Part shown: piece after piece, positions 1 through 6,732 of the stretch
How the letters are laid out: each line of letters starts with the position of its first letter
How positions within the stretch are numbered: the stretch's first letter is position 1
Source: RGIG7450 sp045648785
GTDB lineage: Bacteria; Bacillota; Clostridia; RUG12999
Assembly (NCBI GenBank): GCA_045648785.1
Contig: JAZROP010000027.1
Location: 1 to 19,380 of the forward strand
Length of the DNA stretch: 19,380 bases
Direction: 5' to 3'
Made by a program: the position numbers and the translations under genes
Notes under the pieces: model-generated
What the model saw: only the letters and a program-made list of their open reading frames with translations
Database searches by the model: none
Told to the model about the DNA's origin: nothing

Positions 1-77
1 ATACACTATGTAGAGTATTATCCTTTGACTTAAAAGGTATGTTAAGTTAACAATTTTGTTGATTTTATCCCTGTATC

Positions 78-106
78 GTGACAAATGAGTAAAAGTATGC
101 TATAAT
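78..106 (+). promoter_or_regulatory. Sigma-A-type promoter of the acetyltransferase gene
   Basis: A -35 element GTGACA (78-83) and a perfect -10 element TATAAT (101-106) are separated by 17 bases. The inferred transcription start near 113 leaves a leader of about 80 bases before the GTG start at 195. Only one -35 base differs from consensus, so this should be an active housekeeping promoter. Nothing recognisable lies upstream of it at 1-77. Confidence 0.7.
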
Positions 107-194
107 ATAGTCAAAAATTGAAACTTTTTGCTAATTTTACAATCTATATAGATAGAAAGAGTTGGACAAATAAGAATTTGATGAGGTGTTTATT

Positions 195-677
195 GTGATA
201 AAAGAAGTGAACGAAAAAGATATTGCTGAATGTGTAAAAGTTATCAAAGAAAGTTTTTCTACGGTTGCAAATGAGTTTGGTTTTACTGTAGAAAATGCAT
301 CGAGATTTACAGCGTTTTCGACGACAGAAGATAGATTGAAATGGCATTTACTTGGAGAACATAGACCTATGTATGCTTTTTATGATAAAGATGTTATCGT
401 AGGGTATTATTCTCTATTATTACAGGACAACAACGAATGCGAACTAAATAATTTATGTGTAATCCCTGCATACAGGCATAAAGGAATTGGTGCAGAACTT
501 TTGAAACACGCATTTAAAAACGCACATGATTCAAACTGCAATAAAATAAATATAGGTATTGTTGAAGAAAACAAAGTATTAAGAAAGTGGTACGAGTCAT
601 TTGGTTTTGTACATACAGGAACCAAAAAATTTGATTTTTTTCCATTTACTTGTGGGTATATGGAAAAGAACATATAA
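195..677 (+). CDS. GNAT-family N-acetyltransferase
   Basis: A 160-residue protein of the GNAT fold, which transfers an acetyl group from acetyl-CoA to an amine. The acetyl-CoA pyrophosphate-binding motif A is visible as RHKGIGA at residues 94-100, just after the beta-4 strand (LNNLCVIPAY). The C-terminal KWYESFGFVHTGT (131-143) is the usual GNAT motif B. The substrate cannot be read from the sequence. I chose the GTG at 195 because AGGTG (184-188) lies six bases upstream and the protein then begins MIKEVNEKDI, a typical GNAT start. An in-frame GTG at 186 overlaps that ribosome binding site. The gene stands alone, with a promoter at 78-106 and a terminator at 725-756, so it is monocistronic. 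The family is certain; a specific role is not. Confidence 0.88.
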   Translation: MIKEVNEKDIAECVKVIKESFSTVANEFGFTVENASRFTAFSTTEDRLKWHLLGEHRPMYAFYDKDVIVGYYSLLLQDNNECELNNLCVIPAYRHKGIGAELLKHAFKNAHDSNCNKINIGIVEENKVLRKWYESFGFVHTGTKKFDFFPFTCGYMEKNI

Positions 678-724
678 CCGACAAATTCCAATTTATTGAA
701 CCAAACAGCATATACATTACCATA

Positions 725-756
725 GGAGCAAGGTTGAAATACGCCTTGCTCCTTTT
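725..756 (+). terminator. Rho-independent terminator of the acetyltransferase gene
   Basis: A perfect nine-base-pair stem, GGAGCAAGG (725-733) with CCTTGCTCC (744-752), has a ten-base loop and is followed by TTTT (753-756). It lies 48 bases after the acetyltransferase stop codon and separates it from the regulator remnant downstream. The T run is short, so termination may be incomplete. The stretch 757-866 is AT-rich and shows no gene. Confidence 0.75.
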
Positions 757-876
757 CAAATTTCTATTCTGTATTTATAAAAAAAGAATAAAAAGGTCAA
801 TTATACACATCAATATTTATCTCGTACAGAGACAAATTATATAAAAAATATTTAAATTTGTATATACGGAGGAGTT

Positions 877-1182
877 ATGTACGAGGCAGTCAACATAGAA
901 AATGTGTTCAGAATAAAGAAAAGATATACTGCTTTTGGAAAAAGGTACGACAGTAACTACTATTTTGAGGGGGAGTAACACAATTTCTGGGAGCTTGTAA
1001 CAGTTGTCGATGGTGAAATTGGAGTTACAGAGGGGAGTGTCCTTTTTATACTGAAAAAAGGTCAGGCAATTATTCATGAGCCGATGGAATTTCACCGTCT
1101 GTGGAGTGAAGGAAGTAGCATTAGCTCTTGGTTTTGCAAACCAGAACTATTTCAGTATGGTTTTCAGAAGGATAACTGGTAA
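877..1182 (+). pseudogene. Remnant of an AraC-family regulator (cupin sensor half only)
   Basis: From ATG 877, which has a good ribosome binding site GGAGGAG at 868-874, one frame runs for 101 codons to TAA at 1180-1182. It is interrupted by a TAA at 976-978 (codon 34). The translation before and after the stop matches the sugar-sensing cupin half of AraC regulators: KKRYTAFGKRYDSNYYFEGE, then HNFWELVTVVDGEIGV and LKKGQAIIHEPMEFHRLW. The context suggests a Tyr codon (TAC or TAT) mutated to TAA. The C-terminal domain with two helix-turn-helix motifs is absent, and non-coding DNA follows. The gene is therefore broken twice, by a nonsense mutation and by loss of the DNA-binding half. It lies upstream of the sugar operon in the same orientation and was probably its activator. 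Assignment of the remnant is confident; the regulated target is inferred. Confidence 0.8.
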
Positions 1183-1220
1183 TCCGCCAAGTTATTATAG
1201 GATAATAAAATCGTAAATTT

Positions 1221-1249
1221 TTGATATTTTTTCATATATTTATTATATT
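1221..1249 (+). promoter_or_regulatory. Candidate promoter of the sugar operon
   Basis: TTGATA (1221-1226) and TATATT (1244-1249) are 17 bases apart, 56 bases upstream of the first operon start codon. The region is very AT-rich, so other pairings are possible, for example a -10-like TATACT at 1269-1274. I see no perfect operator palindrome here. Given the dead regulator upstream, basal transcription would have to come from such a promoter. Confidence 0.4.
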
Positions 1250-1304
1250 ATAAATAGTGATATTGTGATATACTTTTAATATAGTGATTTATGGAGGCGA
1301 AAAA

Positions 1305-2381
1305 ATGAAAACACTAAAAATTGGTATTATAGGTTGCGGTGGTATTGCAAATGGTAAGCATATGCCTGCACTTAAGAAAATTCAGCAAGTGGAAATGGTT
1401 GCGTTCTGTGATATAATTGCCGAAAGGGCAAAAAAAGCTGCGGCGGATTTTGGCGTAGTTGGGGCAAAGGTGTATTCCGATTATAATGAAATGCTTAAAA
1501 AGGAAAATCTTGATGTTGTTCATGTTTGTACGCCAAACAACATTCACGCTCCGGCAACGGTGGCTTCTATGGAAGCGGGTTGTCATGTAATGTGTGAAAA
1601 ACCAATGGCAAAGACAGTGGCACAAGCAAAGGAAATGCTTGAGGCAATGAAGAAAACAGGTAAAAAGCTCACAATCGGGTATCAGAACAGATTTACTGCC
1701 GAGAACATATACCTTCACGAAGTTTGTGAAAATAATGATTTGGGTGAAATATATTATGCTGAGGCTGAGGCTATCAGGAGAAGGGCTGTTCCTACATGGG
1801 GCGTGTTTGTTGACGAAGAAGCACAGGGCGGCGGTTCGCTTATTGATATAGGTACGCACGCGCTTGATATGACACTCTGGCATATGAATAATTATGAGGT
1901 AGCCTCTGTAAAGGGTTCTGTATTTAAAAAATTAAACAAGCAGACCAGAACGGGCAATATATGGGGCGACTGGGATGTTGAAAAATATACTGCTGAAGAC
2001 TCCGCATTTGGTTTTGTTACTATGAAAAACGGTGCAACAATTATTGTAAAGAACAGTTGGGCAATTAACCTAGCAGAGCCCAGAGAGGCTATGTGTGTAC
2101 TTGCGGGAACAAAAGCGGGTGCGGATTTTCATGACGGACTTAGGATTAACAGCGTAAAATATGGCAAACAGATTATTGAAAAAGTTAATTGCGGTGCAGG
2201 TGGTGTTGCATTTTACGACGGAAAATCTGATACACCGGCGGATGTTGAGGCAAGACAATGGATTGATGCGATACTAAACGACACAGAGCCACTGGTTAAG
2301 CCTGGGCAGGCATTTGTAGTAACACAGATACTTGAGGCAATTTACGACAGTGCAAAAACCGGTAAGGAAATTATTTTTTAA
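1305..2381 (+). CDS. Gfo/Idh/MocA-family NAD(P)-dependent sugar oxidoreductase
   Basis: A 358-residue oxidoreductase of the glucose-fructose oxidoreductase / inositol dehydrogenase / MocA family, which oxidises or reduces a sugar or cyclitol hydroxyl with NAD(P). The N-terminal Rossmann fold starts with GIIGCGGIA (residues 7-15). The catalytic-lysine motif EKP is at 98-100. The C-terminal alpha/beta half has GGGSLIDIGTHALD (175-188), supplying the family Asp181 and His185. The start is ATG 1305 with GGAGG at 1293-1297; a longer frame from GTG 1284 would begin upstream of that site. It is the first gene of a four-gene operon; the next gene begins 15 bases after its stop. The exact substrate is unknown. 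Together with a TIM-barrel isomerase and a second Gfo/Idh enzyme, oxidation of a glycoside or sugar to a keto-sugar is likely. Confidence 0.88.
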   Translation: MKTLKIGIIGCGGIANGKHMPALKKIQQVEMVAFCDIIAERAKKAAADFGVVGAKVYSDYNEMLKKENLDVVHVCTPNNIHAPATVASMEAGCHVMCEKPMAKTVAQAKEMLEAMKKTGKKLTIGYQNRFTAENIYLHEVCENNDLGEIYYAEAEAIRRRAVPTWGVFVDEEAQGGGSLIDIGTHALDMTLWHMNNYEVASVKGSVFKKLNKQTRTGNIWGDWDVEKYTAEDSAFGFVTMKNGATIIVKNSWAINLAEPREAMCVLAGTKAGADFHDGLRINSVKYGKQIIEKVNCGAGGVAFYDGKSDTPADVEARQWIDAILNDTEPLVKPGQAFVVTQILEAIYDSAKTGKEIIF

Positions 2382-2396
2382 TAAGGAGAAACAAGA

Positions 2397-3362
2397 ATGA
2401 AACTTGGAGTAATGAATCCCGTTTTGTATCATAAAACATTTGAGCAAGCGCTTGCATATCTGCACGGTCTAGGCGTACAGACTATTGAAATTGGTGCCGG
2501 AGGCTATCCGGGAGACACACATCTTAACTCGAAAGAAGTTCTGGGAAATGAAGAAAAAATTGCAGAAATGAAAAAGCTTTTAAAAAAATATAATCTTGAA
2601 ATTTCAGCAATAAGCTGTCACGGAAATCCGCTTCATCCTGAAAAGGAGACGGCAGAAAAATTTCATAATGAGTTTAAGGATGCAATTTTAGTTGCTGAAG
2701 CTCTTGGGGTTGACACCATTATCGGCTTTTCAGGTTGTCCGGGTTCGGACGAGGCGGCCCAGAAACCCAACTGGGTAACCTGTGCATGGCCGACAGATTT
2801 TGCCGAAATCTTAGAGTGGCAGTGGAACGAAAAAGTTATTCCATACTGGAAGGATATGGCACAGTTTGCAAAGGCTCACGGTATAAATAAGATTGCATTT
2901 GAAATGCATCCCGGCTTTGTGGTTTATAATCCGGCAACTCTCTTAAAACTTCGTGAAGCTGTTGGCGAAATAATTGGTGCAAACTTTGATCCCAGCCATC
3001 TTTTCTGGCAGGGAATTGACCCGGTTTGCGCTATCAAAGCTCTTAAAGGTGCGATTTACCATTTTCATGCAAAAGATACCAAGATTGATAAGTATGAAAC
3101 AGCTGTGAACGGAGTGCTTGATACAAAATCTCTAGGGGATATTTCAAATCGCTCCTGGCTGTTCAGAACGGTTGGTTATGGTCACGGGAAAGAGGTCTGG
3201 AACGACATTATAAGCGCACTGAAAACAGTCGGTTATGATGGTGCGATAAGCATTGAACACGAAGATGCACTGATGTCACCTGAAGAGGGACTTGAAAAAG
3301 CAATAAGTTTCCTCAAAGATACACTTATTTTTGAAAACGCAGGTGGTATGTGGTGGATATAA
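2397..3362 (+). CDS. TIM-barrel sugar phosphate isomerase/epimerase-like protein
   Basis: A 321-residue protein of the xylose-isomerase-like TIM-barrel superfamily (AP endonuclease 2 family), which includes IolE, IolI, hydroxypyruvate isomerase and ketose 3-epimerases. Such enzymes use a divalent metal for isomerisation, epimerisation, dehydration or elimination on sugars. Likely metal ligands are Glu169 (FEMHPGF), Asp198 (NFDPSHL), His224 (HFHAKD) and Glu287 (IEHEDA). His75 (SCHGNPLHP) lies on an earlier strand. ATG 2397 has AAGGAG at 2383-2388. The 12-base leader AAGGAGAAACAA (2383-2394) is identical to that of the dead thuA gene at 4425-4436. The next gene overlaps its 3' end, indicating translational coupling. 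The fold is clear; the reaction cannot be assigned. Confidence 0.85.
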   Translation: MKLGVMNPVLYHKTFEQALAYLHGLGVQTIEIGAGGYPGDTHLNSKEVLGNEEKIAEMKKLLKKYNLEISAISCHGNPLHPEKETAEKFHNEFKDAILVAEALGVDTIIGFSGCPGSDEAAQKPNWVTCAWPTDFAEILEWQWNEKVIPYWKDMAQFAKAHGINKIAFEMHPGFVVYNPATLLKLREAVGEIIGANFDPSHLFWQGIDPVCAIKALKGAIYHFHAKDTKIDKYETAVNGVLDTKSLGDISNRSWLFRTVGYGHGKEVWNDIISALKTVGYDGAISIEHEDALMSPEEGLEKAISFLKDTLIFENAGGMWWI

Positions 3363-4426
3363 AAGAAAAAATTTATAATGTTGGCATTATTGGTTTTGGG
3401 GGAATGGCATCTCACCATTTCAAGCAAACTAAGGAACTGGACAGAATTAATATGAAAGGGGTTTTTGATTTAAATCCTGAGAGAATGGAATATGCAAAAA
3501 GCCAGGGGCTTGTTTCATATGGGTCCAGACAAGCACTTTTAGACGATCCGGAGATTGACTTGGTACTGATTGCGGTTCCTAACCATTTACATAAAGATTT
3601 TGCAATAGAAGCACTTCGTGCAGGGAAAAATGTGCTTTGTGAAAAACCGGTAACAATGTCATCTGCTGAGCTTGAGGAAATTATGGCGGCACAGAAACAG
3701 ACGGGCAAAATTTTTGCCATTGACCAGAATCGTCGCGTAAATAAAGATTTTATTGCAATGAAGCGTATGGTGGAATCAGGCAAAATTGGTGATGTTTATG
3801 TAATAGAGTCGAGAGTGGAGGGCTCAAGAGGAGTTCCAGCAGGTTGGCGTACCGACCCGGTTCAGGGTGGTGGAATGATGCTTGACTGGGGAGTGCATTT
3901 GATTGACCAGATTATGTTTATGTATCCCTATAAGGTTACGGAAGTTTTCTGTAAAATGTACAGCATAAATTATCCGGATGTTGACGACAATTTCCGCCTT
4001 ACAATGACTATGGAAAATGGGCTTACTGCGCACATTGAAGTTTCAACCAATAACTTTATTAACCACCCGAGATGGTATGTTCTGGGTACAGAAGGAAGTC
4101 TTGTGATTGATGGGTGGGATGCCACCGGCAAGGCAATTCGTTGCAAAATCCGTGAGGACAATTGGGGCGCTGAAATAAAAAAGACCAAGGCAGGACCATC
4201 AAAAACTATGGCAGCAAGAAGTGAAAATACTGTTGAGGAGTTTGAAATCAATGCGCCGTCTGATGTCGTGGACAATTTAAATCCCGTTTACTGGCAGCTT
4301 ATTGATGCGCTTGACGGAAAAGCTCCGCTTCAGATTACGCCTGAGCAGGCAATGCGCGTTATGAAAGCAATGGAAGCGGCGGTTGAGTCTGCGAGAGACA
4401 AAAAAGTTGTTTTGACAGAAATTTAA
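3353..4426 (+). CDS. Second Gfo/Idh/MocA-family oxidoreductase
   Basis: A 357-residue paralogue of the first operon enzyme, clearly diverged from it. The nucleotide-binding loop is GIIGFGGMA (residues 11-19), the catalytic-lysine motif is LCEKPV (95-100), and the C-terminal motif is GGGMMLDWGVHLID (172-185), giving Asp178 and His182. The start is one of two tandem GTG codons, 3350 or 3353. I prefer 3353 because AGGTGG (3341-3346) is then six bases away. Either way it overlaps the last codons of the isomerase gene, so translation is probably coupled. Two such dehydrogenases around an isomerase suggest that one oxidises a substrate and the other reduces or reoxidises a product. The gene ends at TAA 4424-4426, within the leader of the dead thuA gene. 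Confidence 0.87.
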   Translation: MDIKEKIYNVGIIGFGGMASHHFKQTKELDRINMKGVFDLNPERMEYAKSQGLVSYGSRQALLDDPEIDLVLIAVPNHLHKDFAIEALRAGKNVLCEKPVTMSSAELEEIMAAQKQTGKIFAIDQNRRVNKDFIAMKRMVESGKIGDVYVIESRVEGSRGVPAGWRTDPVQGGGMMLDWGVHLIDQIMFMYPYKVTEVFCKMYSINYPDVDDNFRLTMTMENGLTAHIEVSTNNFINHPRWYVLGTEGSLVIDGWDATGKAIRCKIREDNWGAEIKKTKAGPSKTMAARSENTVEEFEINAPSDVVDNLNPVYWQLIDALDGKAPLQITPEQAMRVMKAMEAAVESARDKKVVLTEI

Positions 4427-4436
4427 GGAGAAACAA

Positions 4437-4800
4437 ATAATAAAAGTAACAGTATGGAACGAATTTGCACATAAAAAGACAGATGAGGCAGTAAAAGGGA
4501 TTTATCCGGAGGGAATATATAAAGCTATTGCTGGTTTTCTTGGAAAAGAAGATGATATAGTTGTTAGAACGGCAACCCTTGATGACCCTGAGTGAGGACT
4601 TACCAGTTAGGTGATTGACGATACAGATGTCTTAATATGGTGGGGACATATGCGTCACCGCGATGTGCCCGATGAGGTTGTGGCAAGAGATCAGGAGACT
4701 GTGAGCAATTTTTCTGCATTCAGCACATCATTCAAAGCCGTTTAAAGCTCTTATGGGAACAACCTGTCATCTGTTCTGGAGAAATACAGCTGATATGGAA
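4437..4800 (+). pseudogene. Degenerate ThuA-like gene (trehalose-utilisation family)
   Basis: Conceptual translation from 4437 gives KVTVWNEFAHKKTDEAVKG, then YPEGIYKAIAGFLG, VRTATLDDPE, and after two stops VIDDTDVLIWWGHMRHRDV, the hallmark sequence of ThuA-like glutamine-amidotransferase-fold proteins. Five lesions are visible. The start codon is ATA (4437-4439), six bases after AAGGAG. TGA is at 4593-4595. TAG is at 4608-4610. A short deletion around 4704-4713 shifts the frame, after which LHSAHHSKPFKALMGTTCH continues in the +1 frame. The 3' half is gone, replaced by a terminator. ThuA proteins accompany Gfo/Idh sugar dehydrogenases in trehalose or other disaccharide pathways. The gene was the fourth of the operon and is no longer functional. 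Confidence 0.9.
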
Positions 4801-4828
4801 AAAGGACAGATTTACAATCTGTCCTTTT
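4800..4828. terminator. Bidirectional intrinsic terminator between converging operons
   Basis: A 13-base-pair perfect stem, AAAAGGACAGATT (4800-4812) with AATCTGTCCTTTT (4816-4828), has the three-base loop TAC. The A run on one side and the T run on the other give each strand a U-tract. It ends the plus-strand sugar operon, and it lies just past the stop of the minus-strand comB gene at 4833, so it can terminate both. It sits exactly where the thuA remnant breaks off. Confidence 0.85.
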
Positions 4829-4832
4829 ACAT

Positions 4833-5540
4833 TTATTTTACCATTTTAAGTGGTTTATATTTTTCCATAAAATCGAGTTCGTCGGAAGTTTTGTTAAGTC
4901 TCATAATAAAGTCAAATTTGTCAAGCTGAGTACACATTTCAAAATCGGGCTGAGGAAAAACTTCTGCTTGGGTCGGATCAAAAAACTTTGCCCCGGAGGT
5001 GAAGCGGAGATTTTCGATTTCTGCTCTCATATCAAGAGTTTCACCCTCAAGAAGAGCCTTAATGTAACGGGCACAAAGTGTATCCTCTTCTGTTTTGGAG
5101 ATACCACTGAGTCCCATACAAACAAGAGAAATATCAGTCGCGCCGCTTTTTTTGATATATTCAGCTGTAGCCTTGGCGTTGACAAGACTGCCGCCTAAAA
5201 TATCGGTTGCACCTTTAGCGTTTGCGATTCCTTGAGTGCCTGCACTTGTGGTGTGAACTACTGTTTTACCTTTGAGGTCAAGCTCTTTAAGCTGTGATGG
5301 GGAGTTGCCTACATCAAAACCGGGAAGAATTTTTCCACCGCGCTCACCACATAAAATCCAGTCGGAATTTTCTTCTTTAAGACGGTAAGCAAGGGAGGTA
5401 TCGCTGACAGGAATTATTTTTTTTGCGCCGCCGGCAAGAAAATAGGCTTCCACTGAAAATGCACGGAACACATCAATTATAACGGCTGTTCCGGTAGCAT
5501 TTTTTGCGCCCTCAATCATATGTAAAATCTTTATATTCAT
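4833..5540 (-). CDS. comB: ComB-family protein (2-phosphosulfolactate phosphatase family)
   Basis: A 235-residue protein matching the ComB family, whose archaeal member removes phosphate from 2-phosphosulfolactate in coenzyme M synthesis. Family landmarks are IIDVFRAFS (residues 21-29), CGERGGKILPGFDVGNSP (64-81), HTTSAGTQG (96-104) and EEDTLCA (151-157). The length is typical of the family. ComB homologues are widespread in bacteria that make no coenzyme M, and for most of them the substrate is unknown, so the name states family rather than proven activity. The ATG at 5538-5540 has only a weak purine-rich site (AGAGAG). It lies 35 bases downstream of the DUF4432 gene and is probably co-transcribed with it. 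It ends at the shared terminator 4800-4828. Confidence 0.82.
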   Translation of the reverse strand: MNIKILHMIEGAKNATGTAVIIDVFRAFSVEAYFLAGGAKKIIPVSDTSLAYRLKEENSDWILCGERGGKILPGFDVGNSPSQLKELDLKGKTVVHTTSAGTQGIANAKGATDILGGSLVNAKATAEYIKKSGATDISLVCMGLSGISKTEEDTLCARYIKALLEGETLDMRAEIENLRFTSGAKFFDPTQAEVFPQPDFEMCTQLDKFDFIMRLNKTSDELDFMEKYKPLKMVK

Positions 5541-5575
5541 GGGTTCTCTCTTTGTAGGTGATACAAATTCACAAA

Positions 5576-6508
5576 TTATTTTAAATCTTTAAAACTGAAT
5601 TTCAAATAAGTTTTATACTCATCAAAGGGTTTTAAAGCCACATATTCACCGTGTTTTACAATGTTTTCCCCACCAAAGTTAGTGGTTCTTGGCTCAAGAC
5701 CAATGGTATAATCGCTTTCAGATGGCATTTTCCAGACGAGGAATTTAGGGAGAGTGTCTCTTTTGTATGTAAGGTATGCGCCAATTTCTCCGTTTTCAAT
5801 TCCGGCAGTTGCCATTTCTCCAGTGTGTTCAACATCAAGGCAGGCTTCCGTTGCTTCATGAATGGGAGCGGTGAAATTAGAAATTTCCTCGGGAACACCA
5901 ACAATTTTGCAGTTTTCGTTTACAAGGGGATAACCAAAGTTACAATGGTAACAGTAGGCTATGTCAACATCTTTGAAACCTTCGTTTATAAGTGTGTCTT
6001 CAACGGTGAATTCGTCTGAAAACAGTTTGGTTGTGATGGTGCGTTTTACAACAAGGTTTTCGCCGAAAACAACATTTTCACGAATTTCGCCTGAAATCTT
6101 CATAACATATTCATCGTCAACCCAATCGGCAAATACACTGATTTTTGAAGCAGGAATGTGAGCAAGTCTGCCATGCAGACCAAAGCTTCCGAAAGGTCTG
6201 CCTATATTGCGAAGACCACATGTTGTAATAAGACCGCCGTAAAAACCTCTCAGCCAGCCCTTTTCAGCAGGCTCGTAAAATGTCGGAGCGGTAATACCTG
6301 TTTTTGACAGCCAGCTTACAGCAGTTCCTTTATAATATGCCTGTGCAATGTCCATACATCTGTCGGGAAGGATGGTAAATCTTAAGTTGCCGGTGTTTAC
6401 TTCGATGGCGCGAACTCCTTTGGATTTTCCGTCATTGAAAGTAAAATCCCTGATTCCGCCAATCTGCTCTACAGAGCCTACTCTTTTTAAAATATCCTTT
6501 TTGTTCAT
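5576..6508 (-). CDS. DUF4432 family protein (aldose 1-epimerase-like)
   Basis: A 310-residue protein resembling the DUF4432 group of galactose-mutarotase-like beta-sandwich proteins. Recognisable stretches are FTILPDRCMDI (44-54), GGLITTCGLRNIG (91-103), GLHGRLAHIPA (110-120), CYHCNFGYPLV (186-196) and, near the C-terminus, IGLEPRTTNFGG. His112 and His188 are candidates for the sugar-binding or catalytic histidines of the fold, which interconverts sugar anomers in related enzymes. The start is ATG at 6506-6508, because AGGGTG lies six bases upstream; a GTG three codons earlier overlaps that site. The gene begins only 26 bases downstream of the tRNA-Thr terminator, leaving little room for its own promoter. 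No signal peptide is seen. The precise sugar is unknown. Confidence 0.8.
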   Translation of the reverse strand: MNKKDILKRVGSVEQIGGIRDFTFNDGKSKGVRAIEVNTGNLRFTILPDRCMDIAQAYYKGTAVSWLSKTGITAPTFYEPAEKGWLRGFYGGLITTCGLRNIGRPFGSFGLHGRLAHIPASKISVFADWVDDEYVMKISGEIRENVVFGENLVVKRTITTKLFSDEFTVEDTLINEGFKDVDIAYCYHCNFGYPLVNENCKIVGVPEEISNFTAPIHEATEACLDVEHTGEMATAGIENGEIGAYLTYKRDTLPKFLVWKMPSESDYTIGLEPRTTNFGGENIVKHGEYVALKPFDEYKTYLKFSFKDLK

Positions 6509-6534
6509 AATAATCACCCTTTTTTTAAATTAAC

Positions 6535-6570
6535 AAAAAAGAACTTAAAGCTTTCGCTTTAAGTTCTTTT
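6535..6570 (-). terminator. Intrinsic terminator of the tRNA-Thr gene
   Basis: GAACTTAAAG (6541-6550) and CTTTAAGTTC (6557-6566) form a ten-base-pair stem that extends into flanking A and T runs (6535-6540 and 6567-6570), around the loop CTTTCG. Read on the minus strand it ends in six T residues, immediately downstream of the tRNA 3' end at 6575. The symmetry would allow some activity on the plus strand too. Confidence 0.8.
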
Positions 6571-6574
6571 AAGA

Positions 6575-6650
6575 TGGAGCTGAAGAAGGGACTTGAACCC
6601 TCGACCTGCTGATTACGAATCAGCTGCGCTACCAACTGTGCCACTTCAGC
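6575..6650 (-). tRNA. tRNA-Thr (anticodon CGT)
   Basis: The 76-base minus-strand sequence folds as a complete cloverleaf. The acceptor stem is GCTGAAG with CTTCAGC, the anticodon stem GCTGA with TCAGC, and the loop TTCGTAA places CGT at positions 34-36, which reads ACG threonine codons. The T arm is GAGGG-TTCAAGT-CCCTT, discriminator T73 follows, and CCA is encoded. The D stem (GCAC with GCGC) has an A12-C23 mismatch where most tRNAs have a pair. The gene has a consensus promoter at 6669-6696 and a terminator at 6535-6570. Confidence 0.95.
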
Positions 6651-6668
6651 ACAAAAGCTTACCATATA

Positions 6669-6696
6669 ATTATACTATATTTTCAAAATTTGTCAA
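6669..6696 (-). promoter_or_regulatory. Consensus sigma-A promoter of the tRNA-Thr gene
   Basis: On the minus strand a perfect -35 TTGACA (complement of 6691-6696) and a perfect -10 TATAAT (complement of 6669-6674) are separated by 16 bases. Transcription would begin about ten bases before the mature tRNA 5' end at 6650. Both boxes match consensus, as expected for a stable-RNA gene. Confidence 0.88.
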
Positions 6697-6732
6697 GAGG
6701 AGAGCGAGTATTAGACTTTAGCGAAAAAGAAT

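Noticed and set aside
832..861. Inverted repeat ACAAATT / AATTTGT upstream of the regulator remnant, considered as an operator
   Set aside because: Seven AT-only-rich base pairs in a very AT-rich stretch are expected by chance.
976..978. Programmed read-through or recoding of the TAA in the regulator remnant
   Set aside because: TAA is the least read-through stop and no recoding structure is seen. The DNA-binding domain is missing anyway, so decay is the simpler explanation.
1314..1883. A 189-codon open frame on the minus strand inside the first oxidoreductase gene
   Set aside because: It is an antisense shadow: no ribosome binding site, no recognisable domain, and the plus-strand frame has clear catalytic motifs.
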